DNA from: Bog-532 sp963830385
Lineage (GTDB): Bacteria; Actinomycetota; Actinomycetes; Streptosporangiales; Streptosporangiaceae
Reading direction: 5' to 3'
Length of the DNA stretch: 64,000 nt
NCBI GenBank assembly: GCA_963830385.1
Contig: CAWHMD010000002.1
Span: 124,001 to 188,000, forward strand
This document shows positions 8,370 to 16,579 of this stretch, piece after piece (positions within the stretch are counted from its first letter, which is position 1; each line of letters opens with the position of its first letter). The notes under the pieces are model-generated. The model was given only the letters and a program-made list of their open reading frames with translations, was not told the origin of the DNA and did no database searches. Made by a program: the position numbers and the translations under genes.

Positions 8370-8411
8370 GGGACTCCTCTTATCTGGGTGGTGGATGTGG
8401 ATGAGGGCTCG

Positions 8412-8669
8412 TCAGACGGCGGGGCCGGACGGCGGGGGCTCGGAGGGCCAGCGCTGGCGATGACTGCCCGGCATCCGGGCGATCATGGCGTTGCGCACGC
8501 CGGGCGGGAGGCGGTGGAACACGGGCACGTAGACCCGCCGCCAGAAGATCTCGCTGCCGCGCGGCGCGGCCGGGCGGCCGGCGCCCAGCTTGCGGCCGAC
8601 GCGGTCCTGCGCGTCGATCATCAGGTGGTGCTCGGAGGTCTGCCGGACCCACTGGAAGAAGCCCGCCAT
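8412..8669 (-). CDS. Small conserved-looking protein of unknown function
   Basis: An 85-aa basic protein (MAGFFQWVRQTSEHHLMIDAQDRVG, then HRLPPGVRNAMIARMPGSHRQRW). It sits 4 nt after the oxidoreductase stop and 42 nt before the MSMEG_0572-like start, in the same direction, so it is very likely part of the operon. No motif, membrane segment or cysteine is recognisable. Histidine, arginine and aromatic residues are abundant, as in a small accessory or substrate-binding protein. I do not recognise its family. Confidence 0.6.
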   Translation of the reverse strand: MAGFFQWVRQTSEHHLMIDAQDRVGRKLGAGRPAAPRGSEIFWRRVYVPVFHRLPPGVRNAMIARMPGSHRQRWPSEPPPSGPAV

Positions 8670-8673
8670 CGGA

Positions 8674-10026
8674 TCAGGCTCCGGCCTTGGCGAGGTTCGC
8701 CAGCGTCTGCTGGGCGGCCAGCGCCATTGGCTCGTTGAGCGCGCCGATGCCCGGGCTGTAGACGTTCTCCATGGTGGCCAGGTCCTCGACCGTGAGGCCC
8801 TTGCGGACGCACATGGCCAGGAAGTCGGTGCGTTCCTTGATGCCCTCGCCGCCGATCAGCTGGGCGCCGATGATCCGGTGGCTCTTCGGGTCGGCCAGCA
8901 GCTTGACCGTCACCGGCTTGACGCCCGGGTAGTACCGGGCCCGGGAGATGCCGGTCGCCTTGCCCGCGACGTAGTCGAGACCGAGCGCGGTGGCCAGGGT
9001 CTCGCTGAACGAGACCCCGCCGAGCATCGACTTCCCGGCCATCATGCCCCAGGGCACGTAGACCGCGTGGTAATCACGGACGCCGCCCGCGGCCCGGGTG
9101 CCGGCCACCTTGCCCTGGGCGTAGGCGTGGCTGCCGGACAGCCCCTGGATCGGCACGTTGGACACCCCGTGCGGAATCTCGGCGACGTCGCCGCAGGCGA
9201 ACACGCTGGGAGCCGACGTCTGCATGCCGGCGTCCACGATCACGCCGCCGGACATGCCGGTCTTGATCCCGGCCGCCTTGGCCAGCGCCGTGCTGGCCAC
9301 CTTGTGGGTGGCGATGACCGCCAGGTCGGCCACGATCTCGCCGTCGGAGGTGGCCACGCCCCGGAGCGTCCCGTCCGGATTGCGCAGGAAGGCCTCGAGC
9401 TTGGTGCTGTAGTGCAGGTGGACGCCGGCCTCGCGCCACTCGTCCTCGACCGGCTTGATGATGTCCGGGTCGGTGGCCATCGACATCGCCCAGGCGGCCG
9501 AGTCCACCAGGTGGGTCTCGATGCCCCGCTCGGACAGCGCGGTCACCATCTCCGCGCCCAGCGGGCCGCCCTCGATCACCACCGCGCTGCGTACCGCGTC
9601 CAGCGTCTTGTCCCGCTCCATGGCCTCGCGGATGTTCTTCACGTAGTACAGGCCCGGCCCGTCGTGCTCGCCGGGGACCCCGGTCGGGGCGTAGTCGAAG
9701 CCGGTGGCCAGTACCAGGGAGTCGTAGCCGAGCACCTCGCCGGTGCCGAGCGTCACCGTCTTGGCCTTGGTGTCCACCGCGGTCACGGTGGTCTGGTAGC
9801 GGATGTCGAGGCCCTGGTCGATGTAGTGCTGCTTGGTGGCCATGAACAGCCGGTCGAAGTCGGGGATCTCCTTGCCGTGCACGTAGGGGATCCCGCACGG
9901 GCTGTAGGCGGCGTCCTCGAAGGCCGTGATCACCGTGACCTTGGCGGCCGGGTCGGTGCCCTGAGCGGCCCCAGCCGCGCCCATCCCGGCTGCCCCGCCG
10001 CCGACAACTATGATTCGCTGTGCCAT
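8674..10026 (-). CDS. FAD-dependent pyridine nucleotide-disulfide oxidoreductase (NADH oxidase / CoA-disulfide reductase type)
   Basis: About 450 aa. I start at ATG 10026 (MAQRIIVVGGGAAGMGAA) with GAGGTT upstream. The N-terminal GGGAAGMGAA binds FAD. YSPCGIPYVHG holds the single redox-active cysteine typical of CoA-disulfide reductases and NADH oxidases; there is no CX4C pair. A central NAD(P)-binding segment (VVIEGGPLGAEMVTAL, with GG-P in place of a perfect GxGxxG) and FACGDVAE for the FAD ribityl follow. The C-terminal dimerisation domain includes RIIGAQLIGGEGIKERTDFLAM. The expected reaction is reduction of a small-molecule disulfide or of O2. As first gene of the operon and near a possible thiol-cofactor pathway, a mixed-disulfide substrate is attractive but unproven. 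Confidence 0.88.
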   Translation of the reverse strand: MAQRIIVVGGGAAGMGAAGAAQGTDPAAKVTVITAFEDAAYSPCGIPYVHGKEIPDFDRLFMATKQHYIDQGLDIRYQTTVTAVDTKAKTVTLGTGEVLGYDSLVLATGFDYAPTGVPGEHDGPGLYYVKNIREAMERDKTLDAVRSAVVIEGGPLGAEMVTALSERGIETHLVDSAAWAMSMATDPDIIKPVEDEWREAGVHLHYSTKLEAFLRNPDGTLRGVATSDGEIVADLAVIATHKVASTALAKAAGIKTGMSGGVIVDAGMQTSAPSVFACGDVAEIPHGVSNVPIQGLSGSHAYAQGKVAGTRAAGGVRDYHAVYVPWGMMAGKSMLGGVSFSETLATALGLDYVAGKATGISRARYYPGVKPVTVKLLADPKSHRIIGAQLIGGEGIKERTDFLAMCVRKGLTVEDLATMENVYSPGIGALNEPMALAAQQTLANLAKAGA

Positions 10027-10050
10027 GTCAACCTCGCCGGGAGCCACGAA

Positions 10051-10084
10051 CTTCGTTTCCTATAGGCAACATCTTTTTCCTATC
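10051..10084. promoter_or_regulatory. Tandem TTTCCTAT elements in the divergent promoter region
   Basis: TTTCCTAT occurs at 10056-10063 and 10076-10083, exactly 20 bp apart (two helical turns), between the leftward oxidoreductase operon and the rightward XRE-cupin gene. The left copy is part of CTTCGTTTCCTATAG, which recurs base-for-base at 15371-15385 before the radical SAM gene. CCTATAGG within it is self-complementary. This looks like an operator. Candidates are the adjacent XRE-cupin regulator or a global nitrogen regulator. Confidence 0.6.
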
Positions 10085-10151
10085 ATTAATTGATGTGGGC
10101 ATGCACGTCAACCTGCTCGAAATTCCGCTCTGCGACCTGCTGGTGACCTAG

Positions 10152-10724
10152 ATGAACGATGAGCTGCACAAGGTGGTGTCGGGCATCGGCCCGAAGATCA
10201 AGGCCCTGCGGGCCGAGAACGGGCTGTCCCTGCAGGCTCTGGGCAGCCGGGCCGACGTCTCGGCCGCGACGATCCACAAGATGGAGCAGGGCGACATGGT
10301 GCCCACCATCACCACCCTGCTCAAGATCGCGGCCGCCCTGCAGCGACCGGTCGCTTACTTCGTCGAGGAGCCGGAGCACGCGCCCCCGACGGCGGTGACC
10401 AGGCCGGACGAACGCCCCGACATCTACACCTCGCACACCGGCATCCACCTGGCCGGCATCACCGGGCCGTACGACGAGTTCATGGTGGCGGCGGCGTTCG
10501 CGCAGGTGCAGCCCCACGCCAGCAGCGGTGCCAAGCCGATGTCGCACGGCGGCGAGGAGCTGGTGTACGTCCTGTCCGGCAGCCTCGAGTTCACGATCAA
10601 CGGCCGGCTGCACGTGCTCAAGCCCGGCGACTCGCTGCACTTCCGCACCTACCAGCCGCATTCCTGGCGCAACCCCGGCGACGACCTGGCCACGGCCATC
10701 TGGATGGCGCTGCGGATGGAGTGA
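10152..10724 (+). CDS. XRE-cupin transcriptional regulator
   Basis: A 190-aa protein with an N-terminal helix-turn-helix (about 15-60; LSLQALGSRADVSAATIHKMEQGDMVPTI read in two parts) and a C-terminal cupin_2 barrel (about 105-185) with HGGEELVYVLSGSLEF and LKPGDSLHFRTYQPHSWRN, supplying His/Glu metal ligands. Such regulators sense small metabolites through the cupin domain. It is divergent from the oxidoreductase/MSMEG_0572 operon across a promoter carrying tandem repeats, so it probably controls that operon and perhaps the radical SAM unit sharing the same element. Effector unknown. Confidence 0.9.
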   Translation: MNDELHKVVSGIGPKIKALRAENGLSLQALGSRADVSAATIHKMEQGDMVPTITTLLKIAAALQRPVAYFVEEPEHAPPTAVTRPDERPDIYTSHTGIHLAGITGPYDEFMVAAAFAQVQPHASSGAKPMSHGGEELVYVLSGSLEFTINGRLHVLKPGDSLHFRTYQPHSWRNPGDDLATAIWMALRME

Positions 10725-10739
10725 GCTGCGCATGGCGGC

Positions 10740-11927
10740 TCAGTGCGCGGCCGGCGCGTGGAAGCGCTGGTACAGCTGCTCGTGGCGCTCGGCCTCGGCG
10801 GCCCAGCGGTGGCGGCGGGCCACCTCGTACCCGGCGTCGCGCAGCCGGGTGGCCAGCCCCTGATCGGCGAGCACCCGGCCGAGCGCTTCGGCCAGGGCGC
10901 GGTCGTCCCCGACCGGCACCTGCAGCGCGTCCCGGCCGGCCAGCAGCCATTCGGCGAAGACGGGCAGGTCGCTGACGATGACCGGGGTGCCCGCGGCCAT
11001 GGCTTCCAAGGGCGCCAGGCCGAAGCCCTCCTTGGTGGAGGGAAAGGCGAGCACGTCGGCGGCCCGGTACCAGGCGGGGATCTGCTCGTCGGGGACGGTG
11101 CCGAGCTCGACGACGTCTTGTCCCTGTCCGGCGGTCAGGCCGAGGCCGGGCAGCTCGGCCAGGACCTTGTCCCGGTACCAGCGGTGATCCTGGAACGAGT
11201 GCCCGCCGATGACGGCGAGATTGGGCGGCGGGACCTGGGGCGGGGTGGCCTGGCGGAGCCGGGCGAGCGCGCGGACCAGCGTGTCGGTGCCCTTGCGGGG
11301 CTCGATGCCGCCGACCGAAAGGATCAGCGGGCCGGCCGGTGCCACCTGTTCGCGCAGCCGCCGTACCAGGGCAGGGTCGGCGGCTGCGAACCGTTCGGTG
11401 GCCACGCCGTTCCCGGCCAGCTCGGCCTGGATGCCGTAGTCGGCCGCGAGGATCTGCTGCCACATCCGGCTCACCACCAGCACGTGGTCGGGCTCCAGGA
11501 TCGCCTGGCGCTGGCAGTCCATCAGCTTCTCGGTGTCGAAGTCGTCCACGTGGTGGACGGTCCGCACCACCGTCGACCCGAAGCCGGCGTCGCGGACCCG
11601 GGCGGCGGCCCGGGCGGAGATGCAGTCCTGGGCGTGCAGCACCGGGAACCGGCGGGCGACCTCGCCGAGCGCGGCCTGCAGGGCGTCGATGTTGGCGTCC
11701 ACCTTGGCCTCCAGGCTCGCCCCGGGGGGCGGGACGGGCGCGGGGACGATCAGCGCCGGCGCGGCCAGCGGCCGGAAGAACCCCTGGGCGGGGTCACCCA
11801 GCCCGACGACCAGCACCGGGTAGCCGCGCTTGTGCAGCGCCTCGCCGAGCGCGAGCGTGTGGCTGACCCCGCCGCGCGGTTTGGTGCTGTAGGTGATCAG
11901 CGCGACCGGCGCCGCTTGGGTGGGCAT
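10740..11927 (-). CDS. MSMEG_0565 family glycosyltransferase (GT-B, GT4-like)
   Basis: A 395-aa protein from ATG 11927. The N-terminal half shows the family-specific run VALITYSTKPRGGVSHTLAL, then HAQDCISARAAARVRDAG and VVRTVHHVDDFDTEKL, matching the MSMEG_0565 family I associate with Nit1C-type clusters. The C-terminal GT4 domain has LSVGGIEPRKGTDTLVRAL and PSTKEGFGLAPLEAMAAGTPVI, the nucleotide-sugar site with the EX7E motif. It probably transfers a sugar to a pathway product or carrier; donor and acceptor are unknown. It is the third gene of a leftward unit after carbamate kinase and FdrA (17-nt gap). Confidence 0.88.
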   Translation of the reverse strand: MPTQAAPVALITYSTKPRGGVSHTLALGEALHKRGYPVLVVGLGDPAQGFFRPLAAPALIVPAPVPPPGASLEAKVDANIDALQAALGEVARRFPVLHAQDCISARAAARVRDAGFGSTVVRTVHHVDDFDTEKLMDCQRQAILEPDHVLVVSRMWQQILAADYGIQAELAGNGVATERFAAADPALVRRLREQVAPAGPLILSVGGIEPRKGTDTLVRALARLRQATPPQVPPPNLAVIGGHSFQDHRWYRDKVLAELPGLGLTAGQGQDVVELGTVPDEQIPAWYRAADVLAFPSTKEGFGLAPLEAMAAGTPVIVSDLPVFAEWLLAGRDALQVPVGDDRALAEALGRVLADQGLATRLRDAGYEVARRHRWAAEAERHEQLYQRFHAPAAH

Positions 11928-11944
11928 TCGCTGTCCTTCCGTGA

Positions 11945-13501
11945 TCAGTCCCGTCGCTCGGCGAGCTCGGGCCTGCGGGCGGCGATGGCCGCGGCCAGGT
12001 AGGCGGCGCGGGCGGCGGTCTCGGTGACCAGGCAGCCGGCCGCCTCCAGGGTGGCCCGCTGCCGCTGGTAGTCCTGGGGATCGCTGGCCGACCCAAGCAC
12101 GTAGGCGACGACCTGGGGGCCGCCGTCGGCCATGATCTCCGTCAGCACCGGCGCGAGCTGTCCGGCCGGGTCGGGGTGCGACCCGTGGCCGAGCACGACG
12201 TCGAGCAGCACCACGGCCACGCCGGGTTCACGCGCCTGGGCGCGGAGGACCTCGATCCGGCTCTGCGGGTCGATCATGGGGTGCGGGCGGCCGACGGTGT
12301 ACTCCTCGGCCCCGAGATCGAGCAGCACGTGGCTGCCCGGCGGCGCGGGCACGGTGTTGTCGTGCACCAGCGGCTCGTTGGAGTACACCGGGCCGAGCAG
12401 GCCGGAGATGATCAGCTGGGCCTCGTAGCAGAGCGTGCCGCCCGAGTAGAAGCCGCGGATGACCCGCCGCTGCTCAGGCAGCCGGGCCGCGGCCCGGGCG
12501 GCGCGGTCGGCCAGGCCGCGGGCCGGATCGGGTGGCGCTCCCCCGGCCAGCTGGGCGGCGGCGATCGCGCCGGCCTCCAGGGTCCGGGCTAGCTCGGTTC
12601 CGGCGGGCCGGTCGAGGTCGGTGACGCCGAGGAAGACCGCGACGGCTGGGGTGGCAGCGCGCTGCCCGAGCACCAGCCGGGCCACGGCCGGATCCGGTGG
12701 CTTGGACACGATCAGGATGGCCTGGGTGGCGGGGTCCGCGTCGAGCGCCCGGACCGCGGCGGCGGCCATCCGCCCGCCGACCTCCGCGGACAGGTCGCGC
12801 CCGCCGACGCCGATCACCTGCGACACGCCGACTCCCCAGCGGTCCAGGAGCGCGGAGACCTCCTGGGCGCCGGTGCCGGCCGCCGCCACCACACCGACCG
12901 GCCCGCGCCGCAGGACGTTGGCGAAGCCGAGCCCGGTGCCCGCGAGCACCGCGGTGCCGGCGCCCGGCCCCATGACCAGCAGTCCGAGCTCGGTGGCGCG
13001 CTGCTTGAGCTCGACCTCCTCCGCCACCGGCACGTTGTCGCTGAACAGCAGGACGTGCAGGCCGGCGGTGAGCGCGTGATGGGCCTCCAGCGCCGCGTAC
13101 GGGCCGGGGACCGAGACGATCGCCACGTTCGCGCCCGGCAGCCGCTCGGCCGCGGCCTCGATCATGCGCGGCGCCTCGCCCGGCCCCGCGCCGTCGTCGC
13201 CGGTGCGGGCCGCGCTGAAGATCGAATCGGCCCCGGCCGCCAGCGCCGCCTCGGCCTGGTCGTCGCCGGCCGCGTGGACCGCCAGCACCAGATCGTTGGC
13301 GTCGGCGCCGGCCAGGTCACCGGGCTCGAACCCCTGGGTGGCCAGGTCGGCGAGCGCGCCCGGGGTCGCCATCACCGCGCCCGCCCAGCCGATGCCGGGC
13401 TGCCCGGACATCACCGAGGTCGCCACCAGCAGCACCATCGAGTCCGCGTAGGTGCCGGCGATCTTCCTGGCCGCGCGGTGGGCGGTCTGCGCGGTGCTCA
13501 T
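11945..13501 (-). CDS. FdrA/AllF-like protein (acyl-CoA synthetase-like, oxamate carbamoyltransferase component)
   Basis: A 518-aa protein resembling FdrA. It shows succinyl-CoA-synthetase-like Rossmann repeats, GVVAAAGTGAQEVSALLDRWGVGVSQVIGVGGRDLS (two parts), LIVSKPPDP, RVIRGFYSGGTLCYEA and the late GHGSHPDPAGQLAP. GSHPDPA replaces the region around the phospho-histidine of the synthetase family. In E. coli AllF (FdrA) with AllG (DUF1116) and AllH (DUF2877) forms oxamate carbamoyltransferase, which makes carbamoyl phosphate. Here the gene overlaps carbamate kinase by 4 nt, so carbamoyl phosphate would be used directly for ATP. A DUF1116 gene is 10 kb away on the other strand. No DUF2877 gene is visible in this window. 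Confidence 0.85.
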   Translation of the reverse strand: MSTAQTAHRAARKIAGTYADSMVLLVATSVMSGQPGIGWAGAVMATPGALADLATQGFEPGDLAGADANDLVLAVHAAGDDQAEAALAAGADSIFSAARTGDDGAGPGEAPRMIEAAAERLPGANVAIVSVPGPYAALEAHHALTAGLHVLLFSDNVPVAEEVELKQRATELGLLVMGPGAGTAVLAGTGLGFANVLRRGPVGVVAAAGTGAQEVSALLDRWGVGVSQVIGVGGRDLSAEVGGRMAAAAVRALDADPATQAILIVSKPPDPAVARLVLGQRAATPAVAVFLGVTDLDRPAGTELARTLEAGAIAAAQLAGGAPPDPARGLADRAARAAARLPEQRRVIRGFYSGGTLCYEAQLIISGLLGPVYSNEPLVHDNTVPAPPGSHVLLDLGAEEYTVGRPHPMIDPQSRIEVLRAQAREPGVAVVLLDVVLGHGSHPDPAGQLAPVLTEIMADGGPQVVAYVLGSASDPQDYQRQRATLEAAGCLVTETAARAAYLAAAIAARRPELAERRD

Positions 13502-14469
13502 GCCCGGCTCATCACGGTCTCGGGGACGATCTCGGGGACGATCCGGGTGCCGGTGGCCGCGTCCGGGGCGAGCGCGGCCGCCATGCCGGCGGCCGAGGTC
13601 ACCACCGCGCTCGCGCCCGACCAGCGGACGAACGACACCGCGGCCTGGACCTTCGGCCCCATGCTGCCCGGCGGGAACTGGCCCTCGGCCAGGTACTGCG
13701 CGGCCAGCGCGGTGTCCATCACCCGCACCGGCCGCGCCCGCGGGGTGCCGAAGTCGACGTAGACCTCGTCGACGGCGGTGACCAGCAGCAGCGCCTGGGC
13801 CCCGAGCCCGGCCGCCACCCGGGCGGCGGCCAGGTCCTTGTCGATGACCGCGTCGACGCCGGTGAACGCGCCGGCCGGGGTCCGCGCGACCGGAACGCCG
13901 CCACCGCCCGCCGCCAGCACGATCACGCCGGTGTTCACCAAGCCGCGCAGGGTGGTGAGCTCGAGCAGTTCCAGCGGGGCCGGCGAGGCGACCACCCGGC
14001 GGTAGCCGCGGCCGGAGTCCTCGGCCATCAGCCAGCCGCGTTCGCGTCCCATCTGCTCGGCGTGAGCGGCGTCGAAAAAGGGCCCGACGGGCTTGGTCGG
14101 ATGCTGGAAGGCGGGGTCGTCAGGACTCACCGTCATGTGGCTGACCAGGGCCACCGCGCTGCCAGGACCGCGGATCGAATCGATGGCCAGCGCCAGCACC
14201 GACCCGAGCTGGCCCTCGGTCATCGCGTTGAGCGCGCTCAGCGGCTGCGACGGGACCAGCGCCACGCCGGTCTCCTGCTGAATGATCAGGCTGCCGACCT
14301 GGGGGCCGTTGCCGTGCACGACCACCACCTGCCAGCCGGCGTCGGCCAGAGCGCAGATCCCGACGGCGATCTCGGCCGCGTTGTCCCTGATCTGCTGGGC
14401 TGTGCCAGGCTGGTCCTCGCGGGTCAGCGCGTTGCCGCCGACCGCCACTACCGCCACCTTGCTTGCCAC
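13498..14469 (-). CDS. Carbamate kinase (ArcC/AllK-like)
   Basis: About 323 aa from GTG 14469 (VASKVAVVAVGGNALTRED) with GGAAGG upstream; the longer frame to 14838 is non-coding in composition and crosses the divergent promoter. Amino-acid-kinase features are AVGGNALT at the N-terminus, VVVHGNGPQVGSL, VLAAGGGGVPV, AVIDKDLAAARVA and the C-terminal FPPGSMGPKVQAAVSF, all standard for carbamate kinase. It converts carbamoyl phosphate and ADP to carbamate and ATP, giving NH3 and CO2. As first gene before fdrA it supports a carbamoyl-group breakdown route rather than arginine deiminase, since no arcA or arcB is present. Confidence 0.93.
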   Translation of the reverse strand: MASKVAVVAVGGNALTREDQPGTAQQIRDNAAEIAVGICALADAGWQVVVVHGNGPQVGSLIIQQETGVALVPSQPLSALNAMTEGQLGSVLALAIDSIRGPGSAVALVSHMTVSPDDPAFQHPTKPVGPFFDAAHAEQMGRERGWLMAEDSGRGYRRVVASPAPLELLELTTLRGLVNTGVIVLAAGGGGVPVARTPAGAFTGVDAVIDKDLAAARVAAGLGAQALLLVTAVDEVYVDFGTPRARPVRVMDTALAAQYLAEGQFPPGSMGPKVQAAVSFVRWSGASAVVTSAAGMAAALAPDAATGTRIVPEIVPETVMSRA

Positions 14470-14511
14470 TTCACCGAACCTTCCGGAAGAGCCGCTCGAA
14501 CGCCCGGATGT

Positions 14512-14539
14512 GTTTCCGATGTCAAACGTACGTATCGGA
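14512..14539. promoter_or_regulatory. Divergent promoter region with inverted repeat (carbamate kinase / unknown gene)
   Basis: Between the divergent starts at 14469 and 14571, TCCGAT (14515-14520) and ATCGGA (14534-14539) form an inverted repeat around an ACGTACGT core (14526-14533). GTTTCC precedes it (GGAAAC on the other strand). The AT-rich AGTAAATAAT follows as a possible -10 region. A bidirectional operator is likely; the regulator is unknown. Confidence 0.5.
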
Positions 14540-14570
14540 TAGTAAATAATCGAGCCGAAGGGAGCAACCG

Positions 14571-15341
14571 ATGGGGCCACAAACGCCGGACGCGGGCGAG
14601 GCGCCGGGCGAGCCGTCGCCGCTGGTGCGGTTGCGGCAGCTGGGGCCGCAGTGGGCCGGCGCGTCGGGCGGTGCGTTCGCGGGAATGGCCCAGTCGCCGG
14701 AGCGTTACGCGGCCGCGTCGCGGCTGGTGGCGGCCTGGCTGGACCGGCTGCGGGCGGCGGCTCCTGACGCGGCCGAGCCCAGTGAGGGCCCGGGGGACGA
14801 GGGGCGTGACCGGGTCGCCCAGGCGGCCGCCGCGGCACTGCTGGACGCCTGGGACCATCGGAAGCAGGGCACCGGGGACGCCGTGGCCGACGGGACGGGT
14901 CTGCCGCTGACCGACGCCGAGCGGGCGGCGCTGACCACGGCCGCGTTCGCGATCCGCTACGGCGAGGTGACCGCCTGGGTGGCGGCCCGGCGGCGCCGGC
15001 GGGCGATGGCGCGGGCGGCCGCTCAGGCGAACGGCGGATCGGGGGGCTGGCTGGTACTGGACGAGACGGGCGACCCGGCCGGGGACCCGTTCATTGCCTA
15101 TCGGAGATTGGAAGTCGATCCGGTCACCGGCGCGGGCGTGCTCGTGGAGACCCGGCCGGACGAGAGTTTCACCGGGGTCATCCACGGCGTCCAGATCATC
15201 TCGGTCGACCCCGCGACCGGCGAACTCACGGCCGATAACGACGCAGAATACTGGGAATTCAGCTCGGCCGAGGAGCGCGAGGAGCGGGTGTCCGCGCTCC
15301 GCGCCAACGACGACCGGGGACCCGGCGATTCGGCTGTGTGA
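14571..15341 (+). CDS. Protein of unknown function
   Basis: A 256-aa protein I do not recognise. The N-terminal half is Ala/Arg-rich and helical (PLVRLRQLGPQWAG, then ERYAAASRLVAAWLDRLR). A basic patch RRRRRAMARAAAQANGG lies at about 143-159. The C-terminal 90 residues look like a compact beta domain (FIAYRRLEVDPVTGAGVLVE, GVIHGVQIISVDPATGEL, AEYWEF). There is no signal peptide or membrane segment. It is divergent from carbamate kinase and about 90 nt before the radical SAM gene in the same direction, so it may be a regulator or an accessory protein of the cluster. Confidence 0.65.
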   Translation: MGPQTPDAGEAPGEPSPLVRLRQLGPQWAGASGGAFAGMAQSPERYAAASRLVAAWLDRLRAAAPDAAEPSEGPGDEGRDRVAQAAAAALLDAWDHRKQGTGDAVADGTGLPLTDAERAALTTAAFAIRYGEVTAWVAARRRRRAMARAAAQANGGSGGWLVLDETGDPAGDPFIAYRRLEVDPVTGAGVLVETRPDESFTGVIHGVQIISVDPATGELTADNDAEYWEFSSAEEREERVSALRANDDRGPGDSAV

Positions 15342-15386
15342 CATCTGTGTGACATCTGTTGTCATCGGGCCTTCGTTTCCTATAGT
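15334..15386 (+). promoter_or_regulatory. Promoter region of the radical SAM gene with tandem repeat and shared element
   Basis: An 11-bp unit TGTGTGACATC is repeated twice in tandem (15335-15356). TTGTCA (15359-15364) and TATAGT (15381-15386) are separated by 16 bp, a good sigma-70-like pair. The spacer and -10 contain CTTCGTTTCCTATAG (15371-15385), identical to 10051-10065. A factor bound there would overlap the -10 element. Confidence 0.6.
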
Positions 15387-15428
15387 GGACGCCACAGCGG
15401 TTGCTGCGAAAAACGGAGGAACGTGCCC

Positions 15429-16579
15429 ATGTCGCAGACGTCCAGGTCAGTCACGGCCGACCTCATCGCCGAGCTCCAGTCACCGGCCTGCGGGTCGAGG
15501 CGGAGCTGGAGACCCGCCAGGGTGGAGCCGGCCCGTCCGACGCCGGGATGCTGTGGATCGACGGGGTGCCCACGACTGTCCCCACCAGCGCGTCCTACGT
15601 GGCGGAGTCGCCGTACGCGCTGCGGGCGGACGACGACGGCTTCGGCATCTACCAGGGCACCGTGCGGCTGGCGGAGGCCCGCCCGGCCCCGCAGCCGAAC
15701 TTCTACCGGATGCAGACCGAGGACGGCATCCCGTACTGGAAGATCGCGTTGATGCACCTGGACTCGCTGGCCAGCACGGTCCTGCAGACCTGCGCCTACT
15801 GGGGGAACTCGGACCAGTGCCAGTTCTGCGGCATCGGGCTCTCGCTGGCGGGCGGGCGCACGATCGCCAAGAAGACGCCGGAGATGCTGGCCGAGGTCGC
15901 GGTGGCGGCCAAGGAGCTGGACGGCGCGGTCGACGCCACCCTCACCACCGGCAGCACCGCCACCCCCGACCGGGGCGCCCTGTACGTGGGCCGGTGCGCG
16001 AAAGCGGTAAAGGACGCGGCCGGGCTCCCGGTCCAGGTCCAGTTCGAGCCGCCGTCCGACCTGGACGTGCTCAGTCAGGTCCGTGACCTGGGCGCCGACT
16101 CGGTCGGGATCCACGTCGAGACCTTCGATCCGCAGGTCCTGGCCCGGGTCGCGCCGGGCAAGGCGCGCTGGGGCATCGAGGCGTACTTCGCGGCCTGGGA
16201 GCGGGCGGTCGAGGTCTTCGGGTCCGGGCAGGTGTCCACCTACGTGATCCTCGGTCTGGGCGAGGACCCGGCCGTCACCGTGGAGGGCTGCAAGCGGGCG
16301 GCCGAGATCGGCGTCTACCCGTTCATCGTGCCGCTGCGGCCGGTGCCGGGCACGATCCTCGGCGAGTCGGTGCCGCCGCCGCGCGACTACGTCGAGAGCA
16401 TCTACCGTCAGGTGGTGCCCCACCTGCACCAGCAGGGGATGACGGCCGCCGGGGTCCGGGCCGGCTGCGCCCGCTGCCAGGCCTGCTCGGGCATGGCGGT
16501 CCTCGAGCACGGCGCCGGGCCCGGCTCGCCGGTACCGCCGCCCGGCGGGCGCCGGCTGCTGCCCCTGCAGGTGGCGTGA
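15429..16579 (+). CDS. MSMEG_0568 family radical SAM protein (apparent N-terminal frameshift)
   Basis: The main body (GGAGPSDAGMLWIDGVP onward) matches the MSMEG_0568/Sll0785 radical SAM family of Nit1C clusters. The cluster-binding motif is CAYWGNSDQCQFC, i.e. CX8CX2C rather than CX3CX2C, and the C-terminus has CARCQAC, a possible auxiliary metal site. LTTGSTATPDRG, VQFEPPSDLD and VPLRPVPGT are also family-like. The expected N-terminus (MSQTSRSVTADLIAELQ, start 15429 with GGAGGA upstream) is in a different frame from VTGLRVEAELETRQGG. Joining them needs one extra base near 15479 (CAGTCACC instead of CAGGTCACC). Without it only a TTG at 15401 with no ribosome site would serve. The gene overlaps the GNAT start by GTGA. 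Substrate unknown. Confidence 0.82.

Noticed and set aside
8674..10026. 2-ketopropyl-coenzyme M oxidoreductase/carboxylase
   Set aside because: That enzyme has a CX4C redox pair; this protein has a single active-site cysteine in SPCGIPY, as in CoA-disulfide reductase or NADH oxidase.
8590..10065. A 491-codon plus-strand open frame opposite the flavin oxidoreductase
   Set aside because: Composition is typical of antisense shadow; the minus strand encodes complete FAD and NAD motifs.
13498..14838. Extended carbamate kinase start at 14838
   Set aside because: The extension is Pro/Arg-rich, crosses the divergent promoter and overlaps the opposite gene; GTG 14469 has a ribosome site and the normal N-terminus.
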